Origin: Chryseomicrobium aureum
Lineage (GTDB): Bacteria; Bacillota; Bacilli; Bacillales_A; Planococcaceae
Reading direction: 5' to 3'
DNA: 64,000 bases
Assembly: GCF_016909155.1 (NCBI RefSeq)
Contig: NZ_JAFBFG010000005.1
Coordinates: 51,093 to 115,092, forward strand
Shown: piece after piece, positions 33,995 through 44,194 of the stretch
Position numbering within the stretch: position 1 is the stretch's first letter
Layout: each line of letters begins with the position of its first letter
Notes under the pieces: model-generated
Database searches by the model: none
What the model was told of the DNA's origin: nothing
What the model saw: only the letters and a program-made list of their open reading frames with translations
Made by a program: the position numbers and the translations under genes

Positions 33995-34921
33995 ATGCAC
34001 AAGAAAATACGATTAATTCTTTTGACGGGCTTCTTAGGAAGTGGAAAGTCAACTTGGTTAGCAAAACTTTTGAAAGAGGAGAAGCAAAAAGGAAGTAAAG
34101 CGGCAGTCCTAATGAATGAGTTAGGGGACTATTCTGTAGATACGACGCTTGTTGGTGATGACGTACCACTGCAAGAACTATTGAAAGGATGTATTTGCTG
34201 TACATTGAAAGATGAGGTGGAGATTCAACTAATCAACTTGGTCATGATGCATGAACCTGATGTGATTTTTATTGAATCAACTGGCGTTGCGCATCCGATG
34301 GAGATTATAGATGCCTGCATGTCGCCCTTAATTGTTCAAAAGCTTGATCTAGTTGGAGTGTATCATGCAGTGGATGCAGAGCGGTGGGCGAACCGAGAAA
34401 AGCTGCCAAGACCTATTCGTCATCTACTCGAAGATCAAGTCCGATATGCTGATGAGCTTCTCCTAAATAAGATTGACACTGTATCCAAGGAAGAGCGGGA
34501 GGCAATTTCACTAGAATTAAGAGCATTGAATCAGACAGCACGTTACTACGAATCCTCATTCGCTGAGATTCTTCATATGCCAGCACCCCGTCGTATGACA
34601 GTAGTGGAGGAGAGGATGGATACATTTCATGTTAAAAAAGAGTTGGGAATCAAGTCACTCGCTTATACATTTTCTTCTTCGATATCGCGAAAGGCCTTTG
34701 AAGAGTGGCTTAAGAATGTACCAGATTCTGTGTTACGCGTAAAAGGATTTGTTCAATATGAAGATCAAAACGGACCGACTCTTGTTCAAGTAGCTTATGG
34801 CGTCGCAAATTATGTAGAACAAGAGATTCGTTTTCCAACAACATTAATTGTTATTGGTCATCACCTCGAAAAACAAGAGATTATCGACAGTTTAGAAATG
34901 CTAGAAAGAGCCGCCAGCTAG
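33995..34921 (+). CDS. zagA: COG0523 zinc chaperone GTPase (ZagA/YciC-like)
   Basis: A 308-residue G3E GTPase: Walker A GFLGSGKST (about 13-21), the metal-binding CxCC motif in LKGCICCTLKDE, ESTGVAHP, and NKID guanine specificity. In Bacillus subtilis ZagA/YciC is induced by zinc starvation and delivers zinc to folate synthesis. It is shorter than YciC (about 400) and lacks a long His-rich tail. Start ATG 33995 follows AAGAGGAGGAATTAG. Divergent from rpsN2 with the Zur box between. Confidence 0.88.
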   Translation: MHKKIRLILLTGFLGSGKSTWLAKLLKEEKQKGSKAAVLMNELGDYSVDTTLVGDDVPLQELLKGCICCTLKDEVEIQLINLVMMHEPDVIFIESTGVAHPMEIIDACMSPLIVQKLDLVGVYHAVDAERWANREKLPRPIRHLLEDQVRYADELLLNKIDTVSKEEREAISLELRALNQTARYYESSFAEILHMPAPRRMTVVEERMDTFHVKKELGIKSLAYTFSSSISRKAFEEWLKNVPDSVLRVKGFVQYEDQNGPTLVQVAYGVANYVEQEIRFPTTLIVIGHHLEKQEIIDSLEMLERAAS

Positions 34922-34933
34922 AACGGCTCTTTT
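34905..34933 (+). terminator. Terminator after zagA
   Basis: AAAGAGCCG pairs with CGGCTCTTT, 10-base loop containing the stop codon. Confidence 0.75.
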
Positions 34934-34939
34934 AGATCT

Positions 34940-36229
34940 TCAGGATTCTTTTAGTGCTTGAATAACATCAATCTGTGTGGCATTACGTGCTGGACGCCAG
35001 CCGGACAATACGGCAACACCAATACTGATGAGTGCAGCAACCACTACGAGCTGCCAAGGAATATAAGAAACCGTGATGGTCATGTCGGTTGGCGCTTCTT
35101 CTCCAACAGAACTAAATACAATCATCGGAACAATTATGTTCACTAGTAAACTCATCCCATATGAGACAGCGACTGCTATACATGTACCAATCAAACCAAT
35201 TGCAGTGCTTTCCACAAGGAAGAGGCGCTGGATGAGCCTTGGTTGTGCACCGATAGCTTTCATGATCCCAATTTCACGTGTGCGTTCTGTAACGGCCATT
35301 GTCATGGTATTAAAGATTCCGATAGAGGCAATGAGTACAGCAACTGTGCCCACAATAACTAAACCAATCTGAATTACTGTAAACAGCATATTCATTTGAC
35401 CTAGTTCTTCTGTAACAGAGTAGACGAGGAACCCTTCCCCTTTTAACGATTCTGTTAAGTCCGCTACATGTTGAAAGTCTGTAGCATGAACCGTGATTGA
35501 TTTATCTGGGGATTCAATACCAAACGCAGTGAGTACTTCCGCGCTTTTTGAGGTATCTGCATAGATTTTGTCATCATACGCCCAATCTTTTCTTGGCTTT
35601 TTGGCAATACCAGTAATCGTATAGGTCTGGGTGGAAACGACTTCTTCCGTCTCATAATCTGTGATGTCGATTGAAATCGTCTTACCAATTAGTTCATCTC
35701 GAATCGGTTTCGCAAGCTCTTCTTGTTTTTCAAGATAATTTTCAGCATTTCCAAGCTCTTCATGTTGTTCATCTGTTAAAAAGTTACCCGCAAAGTGATA
35801 GCCGACCACAACTTCTGTGGAGTCATTCGGCATCTCCCCATCAAACAAGGCTAGGTTGGCTGCTTGTTCAGCTTCTAAATCTGTATAAACAAGTTGTCCA
35901 TAGCCCTCTTTCCCATCTAAATTGACAACAGGTGAACCCGGAACATTAATGCGCTCTACAACTGTTTTGACATTCTCCATCTTCTGAATCGCCGCAAGCT
36001 CTTCTGGAGTAACGGTGCCTCCATTTTCTTTGCCAAATAGTTCTACTTCTGTGACGATGCGACTCGACAACACTTCGTCTTGAATTGTTTTATGTAATCC
36101 GAAGCCGACAGACGCAATGATAATCAAAAATGCACAGCCCATTGCCGCTGCTAAAATCGTCATGAAGACGCGAAGTTTGTTTCGTTTCATATGTTGCGAG
36201 ATAAACTCGCGTTGATCTTTAGCTAACAT
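34940..36229 (-). CDS. MacB/FtsX-type ABC transporter membrane subunit
   Basis: A 429-residue permease: N-terminal helix (about 20-42), an external MacB_PCD domain of about 240 residues, then three helices and a typical FtsX tail GWRPARNATQIDVIQALKES. MacB-like pumps push peptides, toxins or lipids outward rather than carrying them across. Start 36229 follows GGAGGAATTGACCT and overlaps the ATPase stop by 11 bases. Its promoter shares the full operator layout of the regulator at 5794. Confidence 0.9.
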   Translation of the reverse strand: MLAKDQREFISQHMKRNKLRVFMTILAAAMGCAFLIIIASVGFGLHKTIQDEVLSSRIVTEVELFGKENGGTVTPEELAAIQKMENVKTVVERINVPGSPVVNLDGKEGYGQLVYTDLEAEQAANLALFDGEMPNDSTEVVVGYHFAGNFLTDEQHEELGNAENYLEKQEELAKPIRDELIGKTISIDITDYETEEVVSTQTYTITGIAKKPRKDWAYDDKIYADTSKSAEVLTAFGIESPDKSITVHATDFQHVADLTESLKGEGFLVYSVTEELGQMNMLFTVIQIGLVIVGTVAVLIASIGIFNTMTMAVTERTREIGIMKAIGAQPRLIQRLFLVESTAIGLIGTCIAVAVSYGMSLLVNIIVPMIVFSSVGEEAPTDMTITVSYIPWQLVVVAALISIGVAVLSGWRPARNATQIDVIQALKES

Positions 36230-36914
36230 AGGTCAATTCCTCCTGGATTGCGCCGTCATGCATACGGTACTGACGATGTGCAGAACGAGCTACTTCTTCA
36301 TCGTGTGTAATGATGACAAATGTGATGCCATAGTGGGCATTCAGCAATTGGATAAGCTGTAAAATTTCTTGTTCAGTTTCAGAATCCAAGCTCCCTGTCG
36401 GTTCATCGGCCAGTAAGATAGACGGACGACCAATTAGTGCACGGGCGATACTGACGCGTTGTTGCTGACCTCCAGAAAGTTCGTTCGGATAATGGTCACT
36501 GACTTCTGTCAATCCAACTTGCTGCAGCAGTTCTTTCACCCGTATTAATCGCTGTTGCTTTGCCACGCCCTGAAGTTTTAGAGGAAGTTCGATGTTTTCG
36601 AATGCCGTGAGTCCAGGCATCAATTGAAAGCTTTGAAAAATGAACCCATAATTTTGCAAGCGGAACTTCGCTTTTTCAGCTTCTGTTTTACCGACCAGTT
36701 CTTCACCGGTCACTTGAATAGAACCTGACTCTGGGGTCATAAAACCAGCAATCAAATTCAATAGCGTAGATTTCCCTGAGCCACTTTTTCCTAAAATGGC
36801 GACGACTTCGCCTTTGTTTATTTCTAAATTGACATCTTTAAGAACTGGAACACTCTTTTCTTGGCCTTTTTTTCCGATTTTGAATGTATGATTCAAGTCT
36901 TGAATCGTAATCAT
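36219..36914 (-). CDS. MacB/LolD-type ABC transporter ATPase
   Basis: A 231-residue ATPase: GKSGSGKST (about 40-48), LSGGQQQRVSIARAL, ILLADEPTGSLDSE and ITHDEEVARSAHR. Start 36914 follows AAAGGACGTG and is 29 bases from the -10 box; the longer frame to 36956 would begin upstream of the promoter. First gene of a two-gene operon. Predicted target of the 5794 regulator and its kinase, so it probably removes an envelope-active compound that the kinase senses. Confidence 0.93.
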   Translation of the reverse strand: MITIQDLNHTFKIGKKGQEKSVPVLKDVNLEINKGEVVAILGKSGSGKSTLLNLIAGFMTPESGSIQVTGEELVGKTEAEKAKFRLQNYGFIFQSFQLMPGLTAFENIELPLKLQGVAKQQRLIRVKELLQQVGLTEVSDHYPNELSGGQQQRVSIARALIGRPSILLADEPTGSLDSETEQEILQLIQLLNAHYGITFVIITHDEEVARSAHRQYRMHDGAIQEELTYVS

Positions 36915-36942
36915 GTAGACACGTCCTTTCTGATATAGTTTC

Positions 36943-36999
36943 AGTATACGAAGCATTTCTTAGGAAAAAGGTACTGACTTTCTGAAGAAATTCTTAAGA
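36943..36999 (-). promoter_or_regulatory. Regulated promoter of the MacB-type ABC operon
   Basis: Reading the minus strand: operator TTAAGAA-tttc-TTCAGAA in a 21-bp block (36999-36979) identical to 5709-5729, 15 bases, half site CTAAGAA, 8 bases, -10 TATACT (36948-36943). No good -35 box is seen, as expected for an activated promoter. Confidence 0.85.
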
Positions 37000-37048
37000 T
37001 TGGAGGAACTTGGATGTTCGAAGTGATTGAAAAGGCAGGGGAGTGATG

Positions 37049-37091
37049 CGAAAAGACCTGCAAAGGGAGTAAATTTACTCTGCAGGTCTTT
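37049..37091 (-). terminator. Terminator after the photolyase remnant
   Basis: AAGACCTGCA / TGCAGGTCTT with an inner GAGTAAATTTACTC palindrome; TTTT follows on the minus strand. Confidence 0.7.
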
Positions 37092-37099
37092 CTTCAACC

Positions 37100-37324
37100 C
37101 TATCGAATTCTAAACGCAATTGTTCTCCTTCTGATCGCTTGGTCTGCGGTGGTGAAGACCGACTCCAACACAAAGTGGAAATGCCGAAGAGAAAGGTCAG
37201 ATTGTTTCCAGACAGAAGGCCCTACTACATATAAAAGTAAAGTCGGTCCAGCTTTAGACGCATGATAAATAGGAGCGTGATCTTGTAGTCGTATATCACG
37301 CTTTAACCAAACAATTTGGTGCAT
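37100..37324 (-). pseudogene. N-terminal remnant of a second DNA photolyase/cryptochrome
   Basis: The 74 residues begin MHQIVWLKRDIRLQDHAPIY, the start of the photolyase antenna domain, and continue to LRHFHFVLESVFTT before an unrelated tail and a stop. A full enzyme has over 450 residues, so nearly all of the antenna domain and the whole FAD domain are missing. A ribosome binding site (GAGGTGACGGC) and a terminator remain. It is divergent from the intact DASH-type gene and is probably the decayed CPD photolyase. Confidence 0.8.
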
Positions 37325-37357
37325 GCCGTCACCTCATTTTAAGATTTCAACTAATAA

Positions 37358-37386
37358 ATGACATTCTAATTTTTCTATTGTATAAT
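37358..37386 (+). promoter_or_regulatory. Promoter of the DASH cryptochrome gene
   Basis: -35 ATGACA (37358-37363), 17 bases, -10 TATAAT (37381-37386). Confidence 0.7.
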
Positions 37387-37432
37387 TACTGTATAAAGTT
37401 TGTAAAACGTTAACTGAAAGCGAGGGATTGAC

Positions 37433-38728
37433 ATGTCTACAACGGTTGTATGGTTTCGTACCGATCTGCGCACATCAGATCATGAACCTTTGCTGAAAGC
37501 AGTGTCCACAAGACAACCAGTTCGTGCAGTATACTGTCATGAACCACGCTTTCAACAAAAAAATGAGTATGGATTTCCAAAACAGCGCTCGTTTCGCGCT
37601 GAGTTTATTCGTGAAAGTCTAGATGATTTAAAGAGTCAATTGCAGGAAGCTGGAATTCCTTTGGACGAACTTCATGGTGAAAGTGGAGTAGAGTTGAAGA
37701 ACTATGCAAAACTTCATCATGTCAATAAGTTGTATTTCCATGACAGCGTAGGTACAGAGGAACGAGAGTCCGAACAACAAGTTCGCGCAGCACTTCCTGA
37801 CGTTGAAATCGAATCGTTCATTGGTGACCATTTGATCCATCCAGATGACTTACCGTTCGCACTGGAAGAGTTACCAAAAACCTTTACTCCATTTCGAAAG
37901 ATGGTCGAGAATCAGCTGCAGGTGCATCCGGCATATCCACCGATTGCACATTTCACAAAGCCCGATCACCATTCTAAAGAAAATTGGGTACAGCCTCCTC
38001 CAGATGGCTTTAAGGGTGGAACCAAAGCAGGACTCGCTAGACTCCATGACTTTACGTTTGGAACACGAGCGATTGATACGTACAAAGAAACACGCAACGG
38101 GTTGATGGCATGGAACGACTCTACAAAGCTATCACCTTATTTAGCACTTGGATGCTTATCACCTCGAATGATCTACTGGCATATCAAGAGGTATGAACGA
38201 GAATATAGCGCTAACCAAAGTACTTACTGGGTCGTGTTTGAATTGCTTTGGCGAGACTACTTCAAACTTGTCCACCGAAAGTTCAAGGAGAAAATCTTCA
38301 GTAGCCGAGGATTGAACGGACGTCGAATCTCTACGCGGCGTGATCCTCTTGACTTTGCGAAATGGGCAGAAGGAAGAACCGGAGCTCCATTAGTGGATGC
38401 TGCTATGCGCGAACTGAAGGCTACAGGTTTTATGTCCAACCGCTGTCGTCAGAACGCAGCGAGTTATTTGGTCCATGATCTAAATTTAGATTGGCGTTTA
38501 GGCGCTGCTTGGTTTGAATCTTGGCTCGTTGATTACGATACTGCTAGTAATTATGGCAATTGGATGTATGTCGCAGGTGTTGGAAACGACCCGCGCGTCG
38601 GTCGTAAATTCAATGTGACGAAACAGGGGCTTGATTACGATGGAAAAGGGGACTATGCTCGTTTATGGATTCCAGAGCTTGCGGACAAGGCTGGCGACGA
38701 GATTTACAATGGAGCACTTTACTCCTGA
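37433..38728 (+). CDS. DASH-family cryptochrome/photolyase
   Basis: A 431-residue flavoprotein: antenna domain with VVWFRTDLRTSDHEPLLKA, then the FAD domain with WRDYFKLVHRKF, GFMSNRCRQNAASYLVHDL and DYDTASNYGNWMYVAGVGNDPR, all DASH hallmarks. DASH proteins repair cyclobutane dimers in single-stranded or looped DNA with blue light. They are uncommon in Firmicutes. Start ATG 37433 follows GCGAGGGATTG. Single gene with promoter and terminator; the remnant next door suggests it is now the main light-repair enzyme here. Confidence 0.92.
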   Translation: MSTTVVWFRTDLRTSDHEPLLKAVSTRQPVRAVYCHEPRFQQKNEYGFPKQRSFRAEFIRESLDDLKSQLQEAGIPLDELHGESGVELKNYAKLHHVNKLYFHDSVGTEERESEQQVRAALPDVEIESFIGDHLIHPDDLPFALEELPKTFTPFRKMVENQLQVHPAYPPIAHFTKPDHHSKENWVQPPPDGFKGGTKAGLARLHDFTFGTRAIDTYKETRNGLMAWNDSTKLSPYLALGCLSPRMIYWHIKRYEREYSANQSTYWVVFELLWRDYFKLVHRKFKEKIFSSRGLNGRRISTRRDPLDFAKWAEGRTGAPLVDAAMRELKATGFMSNRCRQNAASYLVHDLNLDWRLGAAWFESWLVDYDTASNYGNWMYVAGVGNDPRVGRKFNVTKQGLDYDGKGDYARLWIPELADKAGDEIYNGALYS

Positions 38729-38732
38729 TATG

Positions 38733-38764
38733 AACTCACGAACTTCACCGTTCGTGAGTTTTTT
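38733..38764 (+). terminator. Terminator of the cryptochrome gene
   Basis: AACTCACGAAC / GTTCGTGAGTT, 6-base loop, then seven T. Confidence 0.93.
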
Positions 38765-38821
38765 TGTTTTCCATACGTTTCACTTTTAAATTTCAACAAC
38801 ATATGATATAAATATTCATAG

Positions 38822-38840
38822 TATTCGACTAGGAATAATT
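38822..38840 (+). promoter_or_regulatory. Candidate CymR-like operator upstream of yrrT
   Basis: TATTCGACTAGGAATAATT contains the imperfect dyad ATTC-4-GGAAT, resembling the ATNGGAATTA half of the CymR sulfur-repressor site. The yrrT operon is a CymR target in Bacillus subtilis. Weak evidence. Confidence 0.35.
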
Positions 38841-38864
38841 ATGTTTAGGATGGGGAGCACGAAC

Positions 38865-39515
38865 GTGGGGAAAGAATTTTTACACATTTTTGATGAATGG
38901 GCTGACCAATACGATGCGAGTGTGAGTGGACAAGATCCACAGTATGCGGATGTATTTTTCCGATATGAAGAAATTTTAGAAGCTGTTGCACAGCGTGTAC
39001 ACGGCACTGTAATTGAATTTGGGCCTGGGACAGGCAATTTAACCAAAAGGGTTTTAGAGAAGGGTGTCGAAGTACTACCAGTAGAACCTCATGATAAGAT
39101 GCGCGCACTCTTTCAAAATCGTTTTCCACAACTTGAAGCGCAAGAGGGAGACCTTTTAGAATTTGTGACTCCCGAAGGCCAAGTAGACGGCTTCATCAGC
39201 AGTTACGTGTTTCATCACTTAACGGATGCTGAAAAAGGCGAAGCACTTAAACGCTATGCAGAACTGCTGCCAGTCGGTGGAAAAGTGGTCTTTGCAGACA
39301 CGGTGTTTTCTTCGGAAGACGCAAAACAAGCGCAGATTTTAAAAGAGAAGGCACGAGGCTATGTAGCTGTTGCTGAAGACTTGGAGCGTGAGTATTACAC
39401 AACGATTCCAGTGCTCACGAGCTTATTTGAACAAGCGGGCTTTGGCGTGACGTTCACGCAGATGAACGATTACGTTTGGCTCATGGATGCCACTAAAGGA
39501 GGAACTACACAATGA
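38865..39515 (+). CDS. yrrT: YrrT-like SAM-dependent methyltransferase
   Basis: A 216-residue class I methyltransferase: motif [12 protein letters not shown] (about 51-61), [17 protein letters not shown] and a C-terminal [12 protein letters not shown], closely patterned on Bacillus YrrT (which ends TQQNDFVWIMEA). Its substrate is unknown; it always sits with the methionine-to-cysteine genes. Start GTG 38865 gives MGKEFL, as in YrrT; an in-frame ATG at 38850 is an alternative. First gene of the operon, overlapping luxS by four bases. Confidence 0.85.
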   Translation: MGKEFLHIFDEWADQYDASVSGQDPQYADVFFRYEEILEAVAQRVHGTVIEFGPGTGNLTKRVLEKGVEVLPVEPHDKMRALFQNRFPQLEAQEGDLLEFVTPEGQVDGFISSYVFHHLTDAEKGEALKRYAELLPVGGKVVFADTVFSSEDAKQAQILKEKARGYVAVAEDLEREYYTTIPVLTSLFEQAGFGVTFTQMNDYVWLMDATKGGTTQ

Positions 39516-39984
39516 AACAAATGAATGTAGAAAGCTTTAATTTAGATCACACGAAAGTCGATGCGCCTTACGTGCGTCTTGCGGGGACAAAGTCAGGTCA
39601 AGCAGGCGATACAGTTCTGAAATACGATATTCGTTTCAAACAGCCGAATGAAGAATTCATGGAAATGAAGGGTCTTCACTCTTTAGAGCATTTGATGGCA
39701 GAAAACATCCGCAATCATACAGACAAAGTGGTCGACTTGAGTCCGATGGGATGCCAAACAGGATTTTACCTATCTGTAATTAACCATGACAACTATGATG
39801 AAGTATTGACGATTCTTGAGAACACACTGGAAGATGTGTTGAAAGCAACGGAAGTACCTGCATGCAACGTCGTTCAGTGCGGATGGGCAGCGAATCATTC
39901 ATTAGAAGGCGCGCAAGAGATTGCACGGGACATGTTAGCGAAAAAAGATACATGGCACATCGTTTTTAAGGATGGCGAAGAGGC

Positions 39985-39988
<4 letters not shown>
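39512..39988 (+). CDS. luxS: S-ribosylhomocysteine lyase
   Basis: Splits S-ribosylhomocysteine to homocysteine and DPD, the precursor of autoinducer-2. The 158-residue protein has the metal motif HSLEH (H56, E59, H60), [11 protein letters not shown] with catalytic Cys about 81, and CNVVQCGWA with the third ligand. It lies where mtnN lies in the Bacillus subtilis operon, between yrrT and mccA, and feeds homocysteine straight to MccA. It overlaps both neighbours by four bases. Confidence 0.95.
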
Positions 39989-42052
<2,064 letters not shown>

Positions 42053-42062
42053 AAGACGAATT

Positions 42063-42087
42063 GGGCCGCTTTTGCGGCTCTTTTTTT
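42063..42087 (+). terminator. Terminator of the yrrT-mccB operon
   Basis: GGGCCGC / GCGGCTC, TTTT loop, then seven T. Confidence 0.85.
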
Positions 42088-42106
42088 GTGGGTGGGGGGT
42101 TACGCA

Positions 42107-42218
42107 GACATTGAAATGGGTTATGCGGACATTGAATCCATGTTAGCGGACATTGAGCCAGAGTGTCGGACATTGAATCCGTGTTAGCGGACATTGAAAC
42201 TGTTTATGCGGACATTGA
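42107..42218. repeat. Intergenic 21-bp-period array, six units
   Basis: GACATTGA starts at 42107, 42128, 42149, 42169, 42190 and 42211: steps 21, 21, 20, 21, 21. Units begin TTATGCG or GTTAGCG. It lies between the mccB terminator and the YjdM gene. Confidence 0.95.
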
Positions 42219-42284
42219 CATCTCCCCGGCCGCGACTCGGTGTGCTACACTTAGGAAAACGAAATAAAAAGGAGTCTACACATC

Positions 42285-42629
42285 ATGACAACGCAACTTC
42301 CTGCCTGTCCCCAGTGCCAATCACCCTATACATACGAAGATGGGGATTTACTTGTCTGCCCAGAATGTGCGCATGAATGGTCAGCTACTCAAACGACTGA
42401 GAATACTGAAACATCCATCATCGCAAAAGACGCGAACGGAAATTTGTTAACAGATGGAGACGCTGTGACGGTCATCAAAGATCTGAAAGTAAAAGGAAGC
42501 TCGTCTACTTTAAAGCAAGGTACCAAGGTCAAATCGATTCGATTGGTTGAAGGGGATCACAACATCGACTGTAAAATTGATGGCTTTGGAGCAATGAAAT
42601 TAAAATCTGAATTTGTGAAGAAACTATAG
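42285..42629 (+). CDS. yjdM: PhnA/YjdM-family zinc-ribbon protein
   Basis: A 114-residue protein: N-terminal zinc ribbon CPQC...CPEC, then the PhnA core with [25 protein letters not shown] and a [22 protein letters not shown] beta region. Known as PhnA, but its role is not phosphonate hydrolysis in most bacteria and remains unclear. Start ATG 42285 follows AAAAGGAGTCTACAC. Short gap (19 bases) to the next gene. Confidence 0.88.
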   Translation: MTTQLPACPQCQSPYTYEDGDLLVCPECAHEWSATQTTENTETSIIAKDANGNLLTDGDAVTVIKDLKVKGSSSTLKQGTKVKSIRLVEGDHNIDCKIDGFGAMKLKSEFVKKL

Positions 42630-42648
42630 AAACGGGAGACGATTCTCT

Positions 42649-43614
42649 ATGACAAAGCAACTGAAAATTGGTGTCATCGGAACTGGGATGATGGCAGAGC
42701 GTATGATGAACAGTTTTATGAATCATCCTCGTTTACAAATAAACGGTATATGTGATGTAAATAAAGAACGCGTTCAATTTTTAGCAGAAAAATTCCAAAC
42801 AACAGCCTATACTTCGCATCAAGAGCTGTTAGACACTGAAGAACTCGATATCGTGTATGTGGCAGTTCCTCCAAAGTGGCATCATGAAATAGCAACTGCT
42901 GTACTTCAAAAAGGATTACATATTTTATGTGAAAAGCCGCTTGCCAATTCTGTAGAGGAAGCAGCGGACCTATTGAAACTCGCGCAACAAAAAGGCGTCG
43001 TGAATGCGATGAACTTCCCACTGAATTATGAAGAGGGGACACGTCAATTTGAAAAATTGATGCATGAAAACTACGTAGGGAAATTACGCCGCGTAGAGCT
43101 TCGCATGGAATTTCCGAATTGGCCGCGCCCTCGTCAGCAAAATAGTTGGATCAGCACACGTGAGCAAGGTGGATTTGTCTTTGAAGTTGCAGGTCACCTC
43201 GTTCAGCAGATTTTGCGTACATTTGGACCTATCACAGAGGTTACGTCCGATTTAGAACTTCCCGAAGATCCCACTCTATCCGAAACAGGGATTGTCGCGA
43301 CGATGCAGCTTGCTTCTGGCACAAAAATCTACTTTAACGGAATTGCGGGAACAGCCGGCGCATATAGCCAAGACATCGAGTTATCTGCGTACGGCACAGA
43401 AGGGACTGTAAAACTCTCGAACTATTCCAATCTCACAGTGGGGAAAATCGGTGAAGACATGACATCATATCCACTTGAAGACAACGTTCGTGCAGATGAA
43501 CTTCTAGATGCATTTGTAGCAGCGGTAGACGGCCAACCAGCCGAGCTCTACGATTTCCAAGTAGGGTACGATGTGCAAGTGGTATTAGAAAAATTACGTA
43601 AAGTAAAGAACTAA
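42649..43614 (+). CDS. Gfo/Idh/MocA-family NAD(P)-dependent oxidoreductase
   Basis: A 321-residue protein: Rossmann fold GVIGTGMMAERMM at the N terminus, AVPPKWHHEIATAVLQKGLHILCEKPLA with the family EKP motif, and a C-terminal sheet domain. It likely oxidises a sugar or cyclitol; the substrate cannot be read. Start ATG 42649 follows AACGGGAGACG. Probably co-transcribed with yjdM. Confidence 0.88.
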   Translation: MTKQLKIGVIGTGMMAERMMNSFMNHPRLQINGICDVNKERVQFLAEKFQTTAYTSHQELLDTEELDIVYVAVPPKWHHEIATAVLQKGLHILCEKPLANSVEEAADLLKLAQQKGVVNAMNFPLNYEEGTRQFEKLMHENYVGKLRRVELRMEFPNWPRPRQQNSWISTREQGGFVFEVAGHLVQQILRTFGPITEVTSDLELPEDPTLSETGIVATMQLASGTKIYFNGIAGTAGAYSQDIELSAYGTEGTVKLSNYSNLTVGKIGEDMTSYPLEDNVRADELLDAFVAAVDGQPAELYDFQVGYDVQVVLEKLRKVKN

Positions 43615-43621
43615 ACAAAAG

Positions 43622-43654
43622 GTCGCTCACTACTCCACAGTGGGCGACTTTTTT
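43622..43654 (+). terminator. Terminator after the Gfo/Idh gene
   Basis: GTCGCTCACT / AGTGGGCGAC, then TTTTTT. Confidence 0.88.
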
Positions 43655-43776
43655 ATAGAATAGTGACGCATTTTGTCATATTTCCTTCTTATATATATAA
43701 AACGTAAATTTGGGACTTGATAATTTCATATAATAAGAGCATTATGATAGGGAATCAATCACTATTCAAATAAGTG

Positions 43777-43806
43777 TTGACTAATATAACTGAACGATTA
43801 TATAAT
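43777..43806 (+). promoter_or_regulatory. Promoter of arsRBC
   Basis: -35 TTGACT (43777-43782), 18 bases, -10 TATAAT (43801-43806). The spacer and flanks carry AT-rich imperfect dyads (TTCA...TGAA) suitable for ArsR, but I cannot fix the operator. Confidence 0.8.
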
Positions 43807-43829
43807 GTCGTCAGATGGAGGTTTTTCTT

Positions 43830-44180
43830 ATGCAAACAATTCATCATCATTTATCGATTGACCATATGTCCCAGCTCTTAAAACTGATCAGTGATCCGAC
43901 ACGCCTCACGATGCTAAAAGTCATGCAGACAAATCAGTGTTGTGTATGTGAATTTGTCGAGATGTTCGACATTAGCCAGCCTGCAATTAGTCAGCACTTG
44001 AAAAAGTTGAAAGATGGGGGACTTGTTCACGAGAAGCGAAACGGTCACTGGATCTTCTATTCATTGAATCCAAGCTATCCACATGCAGAAATGTTGCAAA
44101 CTGTCTTGGATGCAGTGACGAGTCAAGATGATCGCCTCGATGAACTGACGAAAAAAGGGTTACGCGTTAGCTGTAATTAG
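43830..44180 (+). CDS. arsR: Arsenic-responsive ArsR repressor
   Basis: A 116-residue winged helix: [12 protein letters not shown], the metalloid site CCVCEF (Cys 37, 38, 40; like ELCVCDL in classic ArsR), and recognition helix [19 protein letters not shown]. Binding of As(III) should release DNA. Start ATG 43830 follows GGAGG by 9 bases; an ATG at 43815 lies in that site itself. First gene of arsRBC. Confidence 0.93.
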   Translation: MQTIHHHLSIDHMSQLLKLISDPTRLTMLKVMQTNQCCVCEFVEMFDISQPAISQHLKKLKDGGLVHEKRNGHWIFYSLNPSYPHAEMLQTVLDAVTSQDDRLDELTKKGLRVSCN

Positions 44181-44194
44181 AAAGGAGTCTTTTT

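Noticed and set aside
34940..36914. BceAB-type bacitracin transporter
   Set aside because: The permease has the four-helix MacB/FtsX layout (429 residues), not the ten-helix BceB layout.
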